Positions 8,738-17,352 are shown, numbered from the stretch's first letter. The stretch is DNA of 64,000 nucleotides from PHAA01 sp964494735 (GCA_964494735.1 CAZBSD010000007.1:18030-82029); one strand, 5' to 3'. Numbers and translations: made by a program. Notes: generated from the letters alone by a model not told the origin.

Positions 8738-8809
8738 GGCAACCCGGCTATCCTAGCCTAGCGGCTTTAGACCCGTGGCTTTGCGCCCCTGCCTTTCGAC
8801 AGGTTTGCC
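8738..8809 (-). promoter_or_regulatory. c-di-GMP class I (GEMM) riboswitch aptamer
   Basis: The minus strand carries the core landmarks of the class: GGCAAACC, then GAAAGGCAGGGGCGCAAAGC, then CACGGGTCTAAAGC, and a closing GCCGGGTTGCC. The GAAA loop and its receptor, and the GCAAAGCC junction, are diagnostic of GEMM-I (Rfam RF01051). A terminator follows, so binding probably controls transcript elongation into the Asn-rich protein gene. Whether ligand turns the gene on or off is not evident. Confidence 0.88.
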
Positions 8810-8959
8810 TTTATACAAAAGTAATTAATTTAATTAGAACATAGGATACCCAAGTTGTCTACTACTGTTTCTCATCTGCGGCAGCTTTTTCCCAACTTGA
8901 AAAAAGAGCACTACCTGTAACAGCAGCGCTCTCAGCGTCTTCCCCGTCTTTTGGTCAAA

Positions 8960-9604
8960 CTATTTCCCCAGGATAGTGACATTGACCGTCTTCATGCCGT
9001 ACTGCAGGGCCTGGGCATGGGTGTCGAAGAATAGGTCGATGCGGTTACCCTTGATGGCGTTGCCCTGGTCGGCAGCGATGGCGTTGCCGTAGCCTTCCAC
9101 ATACAACCGTGTACCCATCGGAATAACCCTGGGGTCGACGGCCGCTATGCCCCGGGCCAGGGGCAGGCCGATATAAGAAGGATATCCGTAATAGGGTTTG
9201 TTGCATTGGTAACAGCCATCATAGGCGGTGGAGACCATGGTTAGCACAGTTCCGGCTCTCGAGTTGAGTGAACCCGACCGGGAAACGGTATTTCCTGATG
9301 GGGCAGCGGGGGCAGTTTCCAGACCGAGGGCATTCCTTGTGGCAGGTCCGACCACCCCGTCTGCGGTCAGGCCGGCCTCCCTCTGGAAGCGGATCACACC
9401 CTGGTAGGTCTGGGGTCCATATATTCCGTCGGCGGCTCCGCTCCAGTAGCCTCTGGCATTGAGGGCCTGCTGCATATGTAATACCTCAGTACCGTGTGAG
9501 CCCCACACCAGATTGGTGGCAGCCATGGCGGCGCCGTTAGGTATGGAAAGACCAGTAAACAACAGAGACATGATGAATACGGGGATAAGGATCCTCTTAA
9601 ACAT
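8960..9604 (-). CDS. Secreted peptidoglycan-binding 3D-domain protein
   Basis: A 214-residue exported protein. A signal peptide covers about residues 1-28 (ending GAAMAA). Residues about 33-92 form a peptidoglycan-binding type 1 domain (GTEVLHMQQALNARGYW, DGIYGPQTYQGVIRFQ). After a Ser/Pro linker, residues about 118-212 form a 3D domain: GIAAVDPRVIPMGTRLYVEG, then IAADQGNAIKGNRIDLFF, with the three conserved aspartates that give the domain its name. The fold is that of lytic transglycosylase MltA. Relatives such as YocH and stationary-phase survival proteins remodel cell wall in growth or sporulation. The start follows GAGAGGAGTTGGAAC. It is transcribed alone. Confidence 0.9.
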   Translation of the reverse strand: MFKRILIPVFIMSLLFTGLSIPNGAAMAATNLVWGSHGTEVLHMQQALNARGYWSGAADGIYGPQTYQGVIRFQREAGLTADGVVGPATRNALGLETAPAAPSGNTVSRSGSLNSRAGTVLTMVSTAYDGCYQCNKPYYGYPSYIGLPLARGIAAVDPRVIPMGTRLYVEGYGNAIAADQGNAIKGNRIDLFFDTHAQALQYGMKTVNVTILGK

Positions 9605-10012
9605 GTTCCAACTCCTCTCTAAACTAGTGGCTCTGCCCCAGGTACAGCTTTGTATCGGTTTTGGGGTTATTCAGTTTAGCCGGCAGTACAGTATAACCAG
9701 TGTAAATAGTCTAACCGCAGCAGGCTTTTTTCTTCAAACCGGCTAATAGCTATCTGAATTGGACATGCTCTGCTAAGGCTGGATGTTGTCTGGTATAATG
9801 TAAATTCCCGACATCTCTTCTGAAATCCTCAATGATGGATTTAGATGGCACCACTGGGAAAGAGATGGAGGCGGTGCCGGTCGATATGACTGGAGCTGGT
9901 CGACCGGCGGGGATTGACCATGCTTCTGTATTGACGTGCGGCGATTTCGGATATATCATAGCCTGTGGAGCAGATTTCAGGACTTGCATCGACGGACGGG
10001 AAAGGAAATGAA
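9605..10012. other. 408-base gap before the MATE gene
   Basis: No gene is convincing. A TATAAT box lies at 9794-9799 on the plus strand but no -35 box stands at a proper distance. A strong self-complementary stretch (GGTCGACC type) lies near 9890-9905. An upstream GTG reading into the MATE gene (9965) lacks a binding site. Confidence 0.4.
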
Positions 10013-11410
10013 TTGGATCGCTCAGACGATATTCTTAATAGTAAGATAGGACCTCTGTTGTGGAGTTTTTCCCTGCCCGCCATCGTTGGCATGTTGGTGG
10101 GTTCATTGTATTACGTGGTCGACCGCATCTTCGTGGGGCAGGGGGTAGGTTCCCTGGGTATCGCCGCCACCACGGTAGCTTTTCCGATCATGACTATCAT
10201 GCTGGCATTAGCGGTGTTTATCGGGGTGGGGACCACCGCCCTGATATCTATACGGTTGGGCCAGCAGAAGCATGAGGAAGCCGAGCAGATAGCTGGCAAT
10301 GGAGTAGCCATGCTGATACTTCTGCCTTTGTTGTTTGCGGGCGTCTTTTTCCTCTTTTCCGAACAGATACTATTGGCCTGCGGGGCTGGGCCCGAAGTCA
10401 TGCCCTATGCCCGTGATTTCACCTTGATAATCGTAGCCGGCGGGATATTCAATTCTTTCGGCATGGGGGCCAACAACTTTATCCGGGCGGAGGGCAACCC
10501 CAAGTATTCAATGTATACCCAGATTGTGGGGGCCATCGCCAACATCGGCCTCAATTACTTGTTTATCTTCCCATTCGGATGGGGGATGAAAGGCTCGGCC
10601 CTGGCTACCATCATAGCCCAGGCGATATCTGCCCTGTGGGTATTCGTTTATTTCTACAGCGGCCGCAGCGTTGTGAAAATAAGAGTACGCAACCTGCGTT
10701 TGAATTGGAAAGTTCTCACCAGCATAATGGCGATCGGATTCGCTCCCTTTTCCATGCAGGTGGCAGCCAGCATCCAGCAGATTATACTGAACCAGACCCT
10801 GGTTGCCTACAGCGGTGACTTGGCCCTGGCGGCCATCGGCATCGTGTCCTCTGTCGCTACCCTGTTGTTTATGCCCGTCCTGGGTGTTTCGCAAGGGGCC
10901 CAGCCGATCATCGGTTTCAATTATGGAGCCGGTCACTACCATCGAGTCCGGGAGACCTACCGCATCGCAGTGCTGGCTGCGACAGCCATATCGATGAGTG
11001 GTTTCATCGCCGTATACCTATGGCCGCAACAACTGGTGGGCTTGTTCAGCGCCGGTGATACCGAGCTGACCGCCCTGACAATTCATGCCATCCGGGTCTA
11101 CATGGCTATGATCGGACTGGTCGGGTTCCAGATAATAAGCTCCAACTACTTCCAGGCGGTGGGCAAAGCCCGGCAGGCGGCCATCCTCAGCCTGTCCCGG
11201 CAGGTGTTGTTCTTCATCCCCTTATTGCTTATCCTGCCTCGCTTCTGGGGTGTGGAAGGGGTATGGCGGTCGGCTCCGCTGGCGGATATTCTTTCGGTCC
11301 TGCTTACCGGTCTTATGATGTATTATGAGATGAAAGCCCTCAAACAGTCCGGGGCCGGCCCTCAGGGTGTACCTGAGGTCGCTGCGGCGGCGGAACCGGG
11401 CCAAGGCTGA
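10013..11410 (+). CDS. MATE family multidrug/metabolite exporter
   Basis: A protein of about 465 residues with twelve predicted membrane helices. The N-terminal segment (IGPLLWSFSLPAIVGMLVG, then YYVVDRIFVGQGVG) and the repeated second half (NQTLVAYSGDLALAAIG) are characteristic of the DinF/NorM-like MATE fold. Such carriers exchange Na+ or H+ for cationic drugs or metabolites at the cytoplasmic membrane. I prefer the TTG start, which is preceded by AAAGGAAATGAA; a GTG 48 bases upstream would add 16 residues but has no binding site. The tail after the last helix is Gly/Ala/Pro-rich. The substrate cannot be read from sequence. The next gene follows after 36 bases and may be co-transcribed. Confidence 0.88.
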   Translation: MDRSDDILNSKIGPLLWSFSLPAIVGMLVGSLYYVVDRIFVGQGVGSLGIAATTVAFPIMTIMLALAVFIGVGTTALISIRLGQQKHEEAEQIAGNGVAMLILLPLLFAGVFFLFSEQILLACGAGPEVMPYARDFTLIIVAGGIFNSFGMGANNFIRAEGNPKYSMYTQIVGAIANIGLNYLFIFPFGWGMKGSALATIIAQAISALWVFVYFYSGRSVVKIRVRNLRLNWKVLTSIMAIGFAPFSMQVAASIQQIILNQTLVAYSGDLALAAIGIVSSVATLLFMPVLGVSQGAQPIIGFNYGAGHYHRVRETYRIAVLAATAISMSGFIAVYLWPQQLVGLFSAGDTELTALTIHAIRVYMAMIGLVGFQIISSNYFQAVGKARQAAILSLSRQVLFFIPLLLILPRFWGVEGVWRSAPLADILSVLLTGLMMYYEMKALKQSGAGPQGVPEVAAAAEPGQG

Positions 11411-11446
11411 GTCCCGCTGGAGTAATCCCCTTGAGGAGGTGTTCAG

Positions 11447-12193
11447 GTGAGATTCACCGCTACTATTCTGATGGTTATCGTCCTGACTGTAGTTTCAGCG
11501 GCTACCTACCTGGTCCAGTACCTGTTGTTTCATAATCCTGGCGACCAGGCTTTTTACTTGTTCCAGGACCTGGCTTTCATGCCCATTCAGGTCATCGTAG
11601 TGACGGTGATATTCAACCGACTGCTCAGTATATTGGAGAAACGCTCCCAGCAGAAAAACATGAACGTTCTGATCAGTGCCTTTTTTTCCGAGACCGGCAA
11701 TGATATTCTGAATGCCATGGCTGAGAACCAGGTCAGTGACGACCGTTTCTGCGAAATACTGGACCGCTCCCAGTTTGGCGACAACAAGCGCTATAAAGCG
11801 ATGCGCCGGGAGATCATGGACTACCCATATCAAATCGATGTTACTCCAGCCAAACTGGAGGTACTGCGGGAAGTATTGCTGCAGAAGAGGCCGGTTTTAT
11901 TGCAGATGCTGGGCAACTCCCATCTTTCCGAGCACGATACTTTCACCGACATGTTGTGGTCTCTCTTCCATGTAGCCGACGAACTGGCTCACCGCAACAA
12001 CCTGCAGGAACTTTCCCCGTCCGACATGCTGCACCTGCGGGGAGATCTGCGCCGCGCTTATCCGCACCTTATACAGGAATGGGTGAGCAACCTCAAGTAC
12101 CTCCACGACGAATACCCATATATGTTCGATTCCTCCCTCCGTTTCAGTCCTTTGACACCCTATTGCCATACAGAACCGACCGAAGAGGGGTAA
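11447..12193 (+). CDS. Membrane protein of unknown function upstream of hexokinase
   Basis: A 248-residue protein. Two N-terminal hydrophobic helices (residues about 4-26 and 41-62) anchor it; the remaining 185 residues are a soluble, largely helical cytoplasmic domain with many Leu, Glu and Arg and a HDTFTDMLWSLFHVADELAHR segment. I do not recognise a named family, although the arrangement resembles conserved hypothetical proteins of Clostridia. The GTG start follows GAGGAGGTGTTCAG. It ends 2 bases before the hexokinase start, so the two are almost certainly translated from one message, suggesting a functional link that I cannot specify. Confidence 0.6.
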   Translation: MRFTATILMVIVLTVVSAATYLVQYLLFHNPGDQAFYLFQDLAFMPIQVIVVTVIFNRLLSILEKRSQQKNMNVLISAFFSETGNDILNAMAENQVSDDRFCEILDRSQFGDNKRYKAMRREIMDYPYQIDVTPAKLEVLREVLLQKRPVLLQMLGNSHLSEHDTFTDMLWSLFHVADELAHRNNLQELSPSDMLHLRGDLRRAYPHLIQEWVSNLKYLHDEYPYMFDSSLRFSPLTPYCHTEPTEEG

Positions 12194-12195
12194 GT

Positions 12196-13461
12196 ATGAG
12201 CCTCTACGACGAAATATTGGAGAGCCTGGAGATATCTCCGCAGCGTATTTCCAAAACGGCGGAGCGATTCAGCCATGCCTTGGCCGACTCTTCCGACTGT
12301 TGCGGACTGAAAATGTTGGATAGCCTGTTCAACCGTCCGGCCGGGAATGAACGGGGCGAGGCCTTGGGCCTTGATTTCGGGGGGACCAATCTAAGACTAT
12401 TCCTGGTACAGATTGGTGGGCGAGGTTTCCGACTGGTCAGGGATAAGGTCATCAATATCCGGCACGACCGTCTCAATCTCGATCTTACCCAGTCTTCCGT
12501 CGACGGCAGTCAGCTGTTTGATTATATCGCCGCCGAGATAGGGGAAATGGTGGATGTCGGCCAGGACCTCCCCCTGGGCCATTGCTTTTCCTTCCCCTTT
12601 CGGCAAGCGGACCGGAATACTGGAGTATTGCAGGAGTGGACCAAGGAGATCAAGACCGGCGGGGTGGTGGGGCAGGATGTCAACCGGTTGTTGGAACAGG
12701 CCCTGCTGCGGCAAGGTTTGGTAAATATCAAACCCACCGCCCTGCTCAATGATACGGTGGCTGCCTTGCTGTGGGCAGCCTACCTGGAAGACCGGGCTGA
12801 TATCGGGTCCATTTGCGGCAGCGGACACAATTCCAGCCTGGTGGATGGCGAGGGGAGGATCATTAATGTCGAAGCCGGCAATTTTCATGCCGATATCCTG
12901 CCCATCAACCGCTACGACACCATGCTGGACCACGGCAGCTCCAACCGGGGTGCCCAGTCTTTCGAGAAGATGGTGGCAGGAGTCTACCTGGGCGAGTTGC
13001 TGCGACTGATGTTGTTGGATCTCAGCCATGAAACCGGCTTTTTTCCAAGCCTCGGGCTTGCAAGCAAGCAGCTGACGGTTCCCAACTCCATACATTCCCA
13101 TGATATTTCCTCGCTGCTGGCCAGCGGTATTCTGTCCAGTGGCGGTAAACCCGTCTGCTTTCAACCGGATGAGCAGGAACGTATACAGCGGCTCGCTCTG
13201 GCCCTGGTGAAAAGAGCCGCCCGCCTGATAGCTGCGGCCTATCTGGGCATAGCCGAACATCTCGATCCAGGCTTGAACCACCACCACCTGATAAGCATCG
13301 ATGGCTCGCTGTACGAGAAGATGCCTTGGTTTGCCGCCTTCATTCGGACCGGGCTTGATGAAGTGATGGGAGAGCGATCCCACCGGATCGAGACCCGCTT
13401 CCTGAAAGACTCCTCTGGATTGGGGGCGGCGCTGGCCGCCATAATCACCACAGGACCATAG
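12196..13461 (+). CDS. Hexokinase of the eukaryotic (PF00349/PF03727) type
   Basis: A 422-residue sugar kinase. Phosphate-1 motif LDFGGTNLR is at about residues 59-67; the sugar-binding block CFSFPFRQ with GVLQEWTKEI follows; LLNDTVAALL carries the catalytic aspartate; GSICGSGHNSSLVD and INVEAGNF match the hexokinase sugar/phosphate-2 blocks; and FEKMVAGVYLGELLR is the family's signature near mid-protein. This order and spacing belong to the yeast/animal hexokinase family, not to bacterial ROK or Glk glucokinases. It would phosphorylate hexoses with ATP in the cytoplasm. The ATG lies 2 bases after the preceding stop codon. A 10-bp palindrome overlaps its own stop codon. Composition is like its neighbours, so any transfer is old. 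Confidence 0.88.
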   Translation: MSLYDEILESLEISPQRISKTAERFSHALADSSDCCGLKMLDSLFNRPAGNERGEALGLDFGGTNLRLFLVQIGGRGFRLVRDKVINIRHDRLNLDLTQSSVDGSQLFDYIAAEIGEMVDVGQDLPLGHCFSFPFRQADRNTGVLQEWTKEIKTGGVVGQDVNRLLEQALLRQGLVNIKPTALLNDTVAALLWAAYLEDRADIGSICGSGHNSSLVDGEGRIINVEAGNFHADILPINRYDTMLDHGSSNRGAQSFEKMVAGVYLGELLRLMLLDLSHETGFFPSLGLASKQLTVPNSIHSHDISSLLASGILSSGGKPVCFQPDEQERIQRLALALVKRAARLIAAAYLGIAEHLDPGLNHHHLISIDGSLYEKMPWFAAFIRTGLDEVMGERSHRIETRFLKDSSGLGAALAAIITTGP

Positions 13462-13479
13462 CCGCGGCCATGGTCCTGT
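13450..13479. terminator. Terminator-like hairpin overlapping the hexokinase stop
   Basis: Perfect 10-bp arms (ACAGGACCAT / ATGGTCCTGT) with a GC-rich loop. No T-tract follows on the plus strand, so termination is uncertain. It lies between convergent genes. Confidence 0.4.
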
Positions 13480-13516
13480 TGGGGGGAGATCATTTCTTGA
13501 TCTCATTTAACCGGCT

Positions 13517-13885
13517 CTAACCAGCGCTGGTCTCTTCACTTTTCTTAGTCTTGAACTCTGAGATCTTGGTTATTATCTCCGGTACCAGGCTGACCAGTTT
13601 GTCCAGGGAGCCCTTCTCGCCTAGGTTGAACACCTGTACGTCATCGCCTTTGACGACCAACAAGGCGGTCGGGGTGATCCTGGCACCGCCGCCACCGCCG
13701 CTGCCTTTACCGCCGCCTTTGCCTGGTTCGGTTCCTTCCCCGTCACCCAAGGCAAAACCGAAACTGGCGGCGATGATGGGTATCACCGTGGCGCTGCCGG
13801 CGGTTATCGGTTCTCCAACGATGGTCTTGCTCTTGACCATGTTCTCAAGGTGTTGGGCAATAGCGTCCATGTCTTCTTTGAACAT
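13517..13885 (-). CDS. gerW: GerW/YtfJ family sporulation protein
   Basis: A 122-residue protein of the YtfJ/GerW family. Landmarks are KTIVGEPITAGSATVIPI near residues 19-36, the following SFGFALGDGEG, a glycine-rich stretch (GKGGGKGSGGGGGA) and ITPTALLVVKGDDVQVF. In Bacillus the protein is needed for normal spore germination and is made in the forespore. The ATG with AGGAGGAAGGGAA is preferred over an upstream ATG without a site. It lies directly downstream of a DUF2953 gene, the same pairing (ytfI-ytfJ) as in Bacillus. This is the clearest marker in the window that the organism forms spores. Confidence 0.92.
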   Translation of the reverse strand: MFKEDMDAIAQHLENMVKSKTIVGEPITAGSATVIPIIAASFGFALGDGEGTEPGKGGGKGSGGGGGARITPTALLVVKGDDVQVFNLGEKGSLDKLVSLVPEIITKISEFKTKKSEETSAG

Positions 13886-13896
13886 TTCCCTTCCTC

Positions 13897-14574
13897 CTAT
13901 CCTTTTTTGCTTCTCTGCGTCAATATGGTCCACCAGATTTTACGGATGGGTCTCTTCAGGATAAACCGCCCCACGTCCAATAGGATTACTCCCGGCACCA
14001 ACCGCCCCTGCAGAACGCCATTAATGTCCACACCTGCCTGGTCAAATTGCGGCCGCAGGTTTATCCTCTGTTTCTGACCGCTGTGATTGAGCATGGCGAT
14101 GAATGCGGCTACGTATGCGGTGGAGGCCGGATCATCGGTGCCATAAGCGCCCTCCAGGTCGCAACGCAGCTGCAGGGAGTGCCAGATGTCACCCAGTATG
14201 GACATTATCTCGCGCAACACCCGCCGATCGAGTGCGGCTCGGATCATTTCCCCGTTGGGTTTTTGGCTGGAGTTGGCCTGGCGGGGCTTGTCCCGGTCCA
14301 TAGCGGGCTTGGCCTTACGAGAGGATTTGCTCCGATCCGTGGCTTTACTCCATCTGCCGACCTTGACCATAACCGGATGTTTTTCAGGCTGGGGGAAATA
14401 CCAGCGGGCTGACACCAGTCCACCGGCCCAGGCCAGTCCTAGTTCTACCGAAATATCTTCAGAGATGCGGCCTTGGGCATGAAATTGTAATGGGGTGAAG
14501 AGAAAAGCTGCAATTATCAGCAAAAGAGTGAGCGATAGGTAAGTCAACAATTTCAAATCCTCCCGATTCAACAC
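13897..14574 (-). CDS. DUF2953 (YtfI-like) membrane protein
   Basis: A 225-residue protein with an N-terminal membrane helix (LLTYLSLTLLLIIAAFLF) followed by a beta-rich region (GRISEDISVELGLAWAGG), a charged linker of about 40 residues rich in Lys, Arg and Ser, and a C-terminal part containing CDLEGAYGTDDPASTAYVAA, which is the conserved block of DUF2953. Function is unknown; the gene is usually found next to ytfJ, as here, 11 bases upstream, so the two form an operon. The start codon lies downstream of a weak GGAGGATTTG site. Confidence 0.85.
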   Translation of the reverse strand: MLNREDLKLLTYLSLTLLLIIAAFLFTPLQFHAQGRISEDISVELGLAWAGGLVSARWYFPQPEKHPVMVKVGRWSKATDRSKSSRKAKPAMDRDKPRQANSSQKPNGEMIRAALDRRVLREIMSILGDIWHSLQLRCDLEGAYGTDDPASTAYVAAFIAMLNHSGQKQRINLRPQFDQAGVDINGVLQGRLVPGVILLDVGRFILKRPIRKIWWTILTQRSKKG

Positions 14575-14970
14575 CGTGAACTGTCATCGGCTCCAGCCTG
14601 CCAGCAGGTTTGAGTAGGGACCATTAAATTTATTATACCCATGTCGATAGTACAACGCTAATTTTTCCAAAACCAGTACGGAGCCGCATTCAAATCTGAT
14701 AGGATGCTAACCCGCCATAACCGGGAAACCTTTGTAAAACTGATGGCATCCCCAGGATAGCACCCATCCAGAATACACCAAGACGGACTCAGGTCACCTT
14801 GCCGGTAGCTCTGAGAATGACCAGTGAAGGCGGTCCAGAGCTGGTTCTGTTTAGAGATGGCGGCGATTGTATACCCGGACAGGCTTATTGAAAATTACTC
14901 AGGAAGTGATATCATTTTATTCTGTGGTAACAGAATATAGTTTCCCAGTATCAATGGAAGGGGTTTGTAC
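14575..14970. other. 396-base gap between divergent genes
   Basis: It should hold promoters for the DUF2953 gene and the thioesterase gene. A perfect small hairpin (ATTCTGT ggta ACAGAAT, about 14919-14936) stands 35 bases before the thioesterase start. I recognise no riboswitch or gene. Confidence 0.4.
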
Positions 14971-15429
14971 TTGAGCAAGAATGAGGTGCAGAACCAGGGT
15001 ATAAACAAAGCTCTATTCACGGCCATCTGTCACACTTGCGCGGGGGCACCGATATGGCAGGAGATGGGCTTCGAGTTGATCTACCTGGCGGAAGGCAAAG
15101 CGGCGATCAGGATGCCGGCCCAGCCCAAGTTCTCGACACTGGCCCGGAAACTGCACGGGGGGATAATGGCTACTTTGGCAGACACCGCCATGAGCGTGGC
15201 TTATACGACCTTGGGCGGGAGCTGCCGGACCGTCGATTTGAGTATCAACTATTTTGCTCCGGTTTCGGAAGAAACGGACCTGATGGCGGAGGGATATGTG
15301 GTCAACCAGGGTAAGACTCTGATAGTAAGTGAGGCCAGCGTTTTCAATTCGGCAGGCAAGCTCTTGGCCCGCGGCGGGGGGACATTTATCCGTGATACCA
15401 AGTACCAGCCGCACGAAGAACTGCTCTAG
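14971..15429 (+). CDS. PaaI-family acyl-CoA thioesterase (hotdog fold)
   Basis: A protein of about 152 residues. The hotdog signature is HGGIMATLADTAMSVA, followed by VDLSINYFAPVSEETDL and VVNQGKTLIVSEASVF, as in the PaaI/YbgC-like thioesterases. The catalytic acid is probably the aspartate in LADTAM. Such enzymes hydrolyse acyl- or aryl-CoA in the cytoplasm. I choose the TTG start because GGAAGGGG stands 7 bases upstream; another TTG lies 6 bases before it. It is not tightly linked to other genes, and a role in fatty or aromatic acid metabolism is inference. Confidence 0.88.
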   Translation: MSKNEVQNQGINKALFTAICHTCAGAPIWQEMGFELIYLAEGKAAIRMPAQPKFSTLARKLHGGIMATLADTAMSVAYTTLGGSCRTVDLSINYFAPVSEETDLMAEGYVVNQGKTLIVSEASVFNSAGKLLARGGGTFIRDTKYQPHEELL

Positions 15430-15543
15430 GCGGCGTTGGCAGTCAGAGCCATCCGCTCATGATTGCTGTTTCAACCCCGCTTCTAAGGCGGTGCTAATAT
15501 TATTTGCTGATAACGGCAGAATAATAGGCAGGAGGTGGCTGCC

Positions 15544-15789
15544 ATGGATAAATTGGATGTACTAGAGGTTAGGACCAGCAGTAACGGTCTGATCTTTAAG
15601 CTGACCGACGGCCGGGAAGTAGGATACTGGCAGGCGATCGATATGGTCAACCGGAAGCAGTTGAGTGCCCAGCATGTCAATGACGGCAATCCCGATAAGG
15701 TCCGCGGCGGGGAACAACATCGGATCACGAATCTGAACGACCTGCCGGAGCCGGAGTTTCCCCGGCGCGATCAAGATGGGAACGGATAA
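15544..15789 (+). CDS. DUF3892 family small protein
   Basis: An 81-residue protein matching DUF3892 in layout: an opening beta hairpin (LDVLEVRTSSNGLIFKLTDGR) that in the family carries a lysine/arginine-rich strand, a helix IDMVNRKQLSAQHV, then a conserved LNDLPEPEF near the end. The family is small, cytoplasmic and uncharacterised. The ATG stands 8 bases after AGGAGG; a GTG overlapping that site is rejected as a start. No operon partner is evident. The ending is hydrophilic. Function unknown. Confidence 0.7.
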   Translation: MDKLDVLEVRTSSNGLIFKLTDGREVGYWQAIDMVNRKQLSAQHVNDGNPDKVRGGEQHRITNLNDLPEPEFPRRDQDGNG

Positions 15790-15968
15790 ATCGCCCCGAC
15801 CAGGCCCTAATTGCCGATGTCGAAGGCAAACCATGACGGTGGACTGAGTTGACCCACCGACACAATACTATATAATTAATAGTAGTAATCGGATAAATAT
15901 AGCAGAAAGTGCACGATTCGGGAGCAGGAATCCGACAGTATCTTAAATGATTGAAAGGAGGTCGACGG

Positions 15969-16307
15969 ATGGCGGACTACAAGGACAATTACAACAAGAG
16001 CCTCGATATGTTCAATACCGCGACGGACAAGATGTGGGAGATGTGGATGTCCGGACTAAAATCCATGCAATGGAATGCTGAACAGGTAGAGAACCTGACC
16101 AAGACCCAACTCGATATGAGCAGATCGGCCCGGCAGGAGTTCATAAAACAGATGGAAGAGGCGGTCAGACAGATGCGCCAGAGCCAGGCTCAGATGATGA
16201 AGATGGTGGAAGACACGATGACGTCTGGTTACCAGCAGATGGAGCAGGCCACTCAGGCCATTGGCCAGGAGATAAACAAGAAAGTCGAGGAGGCCACCAA
16301 GAAATAG
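15969..16307 (+). CDS. Phasin-like polyhydroxyalkanoate granule protein
   Basis: A 112-residue, almost wholly helical protein rich in Met, Gln, Glu and Lys, without signal peptide or membrane helix. The N-terminal NKSLDMFNTATDKMWEMW and the long amphipathic part (RQEFIKQMEEAVRQMRQSQ) resemble phasins of the PhaP type, which coat polyhydroxyalkanoate granules. Syntrophic fatty-acid degraders of the Syntrophomonadaceae are known to store such polymers. The start ATG is preceded by AAAGGAGGTCGACGG. No PHA synthase gene is nearby. The call rests on composition and resemblance; a general coiled-coil protein is the alternative. Confidence 0.55.
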   Translation: MADYKDNYNKSLDMFNTATDKMWEMWMSGLKSMQWNAEQVENLTKTQLDMSRSARQEFIKQMEEAVRQMRQSQAQMMKMVEDTMTSGYQQMEQATQAIGQEINKKVEEATKK

Positions 16308-16388
16308 GGAGATATTGTTGCGGTCCAACTAATAGAAATTGTTGGTAAACGATCCCCTCTCAGGGTGTCAAACAAATTACATTCAGGC

Positions 16389-16510
16389 AGACCGAGCAAA
16401 AAAGGCTTAGAGCAAGGCATTCGGGAGCCCCGTGATTAAGGCGCACATGAGGTGCGTCGATTGAACGGGGCTTCCGTATTAACGGAGCTATGGGCCTTTT
16501 TTGACGGTCT
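16389..16510 (+). mobile_element. MITE-like element, copy 1
   Basis: A 122-bp element bounded by imperfect inverted repeats (AGACCGAGCAAAAAAGGC at the left; GCCTTTTTTGACGGTCT at the right). Inside, GCCCCGT and ACGGGGC form an outer stem, and GCGCAC / GTGCGT an inner one. The copy at 55960-56082 (inverted) is clearly homologous along its full length, and similarity continues about 20 bases beyond the left end. It contains no coding sequence. Confidence 0.7.
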
Positions 16511-16648
16511 GAGGGAGGCCAACCCCTCTGTTGTTTGGCGGGGTAATGTCAAACCCAATCCAATATCGCATAAATCGCCGGGCTGGAGAGAAGCTATTAT
16601 AGACTGAATCCTACTATATATGAGCGTACATCTAAGGAGACGGCGATA

Positions 16649-17332
16649 TTGACTTTAGTAATCATCCGCACCCTGATCCTATATACTACCACCGTGGTGT
16701 TGCTGCGGCTGATGGGCAAGCGCCAGATCGGCCAACTGCAGCCCTACGAACTGGTAGTCATAATCATGATCTCTGAACTGGCCTCCATTCCCATGCAGAA
16801 CACCGGCATCCCCATCATAAACGGCATTGTACCCATTTTTATACTGGTGGCGGCAGAGATAACCCTATCCTATATCTCCCTAAAGAGCGAACGGGCCAGG
16901 GGATTTATTGCTGGTAAGCCAAGTGTGCTGATAGAGAATTCGCGCATCCTGGAGTCTGAACTGAAGCGGTTGCGTTACAATATCAACGACCTGCTGGAAC
17001 AGCTGCGCGAGAAGGGCATACCTGATGTGGCCGACGTCGAGTACGCGATCCTGGAAACCAGCGGACAGCTGAGCGTGATCCTCAAATCCGCACTGCGTCC
17101 GGTGGTGCCCCAGGACTTGAAAATAATGCCCGACTACGAAGGCCTGCCGGTGACCCTGATCATCGACGGCCGGATAATAGACCAGAACCTGGTTAAGGCC
17201 AACCGGGACGAAGGCTGGTTGCTGCGGGAACTGGATAACCTTGGAGTCCATACTCCCCATGACGTATTTTTCGCCACCCTGGACAGCAAAGGACAACTGT
17301 ATTATCAGGTAAGAGATGCCCAGTCCCAATAA
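16649..17332 (+). CDS. DUF421 (YetF-like) membrane protein
   Basis: A 227-residue protein: three N-terminal membrane helices (residues about 2-70) followed by a soluble domain. The stretch LRLMGKRQIGQLQPYELVVIIMISELAS is split across helix 1-2 and is diagnostic of DUF421, as are SERARGFIAGKPSVLIENSRI and DLLEQLREKGIPDVADVEYAILE. In Bacillus, members such as YetF stabilise membrane protein complexes during sporulation, but a general biochemical role is not known. The TTG start follows AAGGAGACGGCGATA. It is directly followed by a DUF4363 gene, a frequent partner. Confidence 0.92.
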   Translation: MTLVIIRTLILYTTTVVLLRLMGKRQIGQLQPYELVVIIMISELASIPMQNTGIPIINGIVPIFILVAAEITLSYISLKSERARGFIAGKPSVLIENSRILESELKRLRYNINDLLEQLREKGIPDVADVEYAILETSGQLSVILKSALRPVVPQDLKIMPDYEGLPVTLIIDGRIIDQNLVKANRDEGWLLRELDNLGVHTPHDVFFATLDSKGQLYYQVRDAQSQ

Positions 17333-17352
17333 TCGCGAAAGGAATATAAAAG

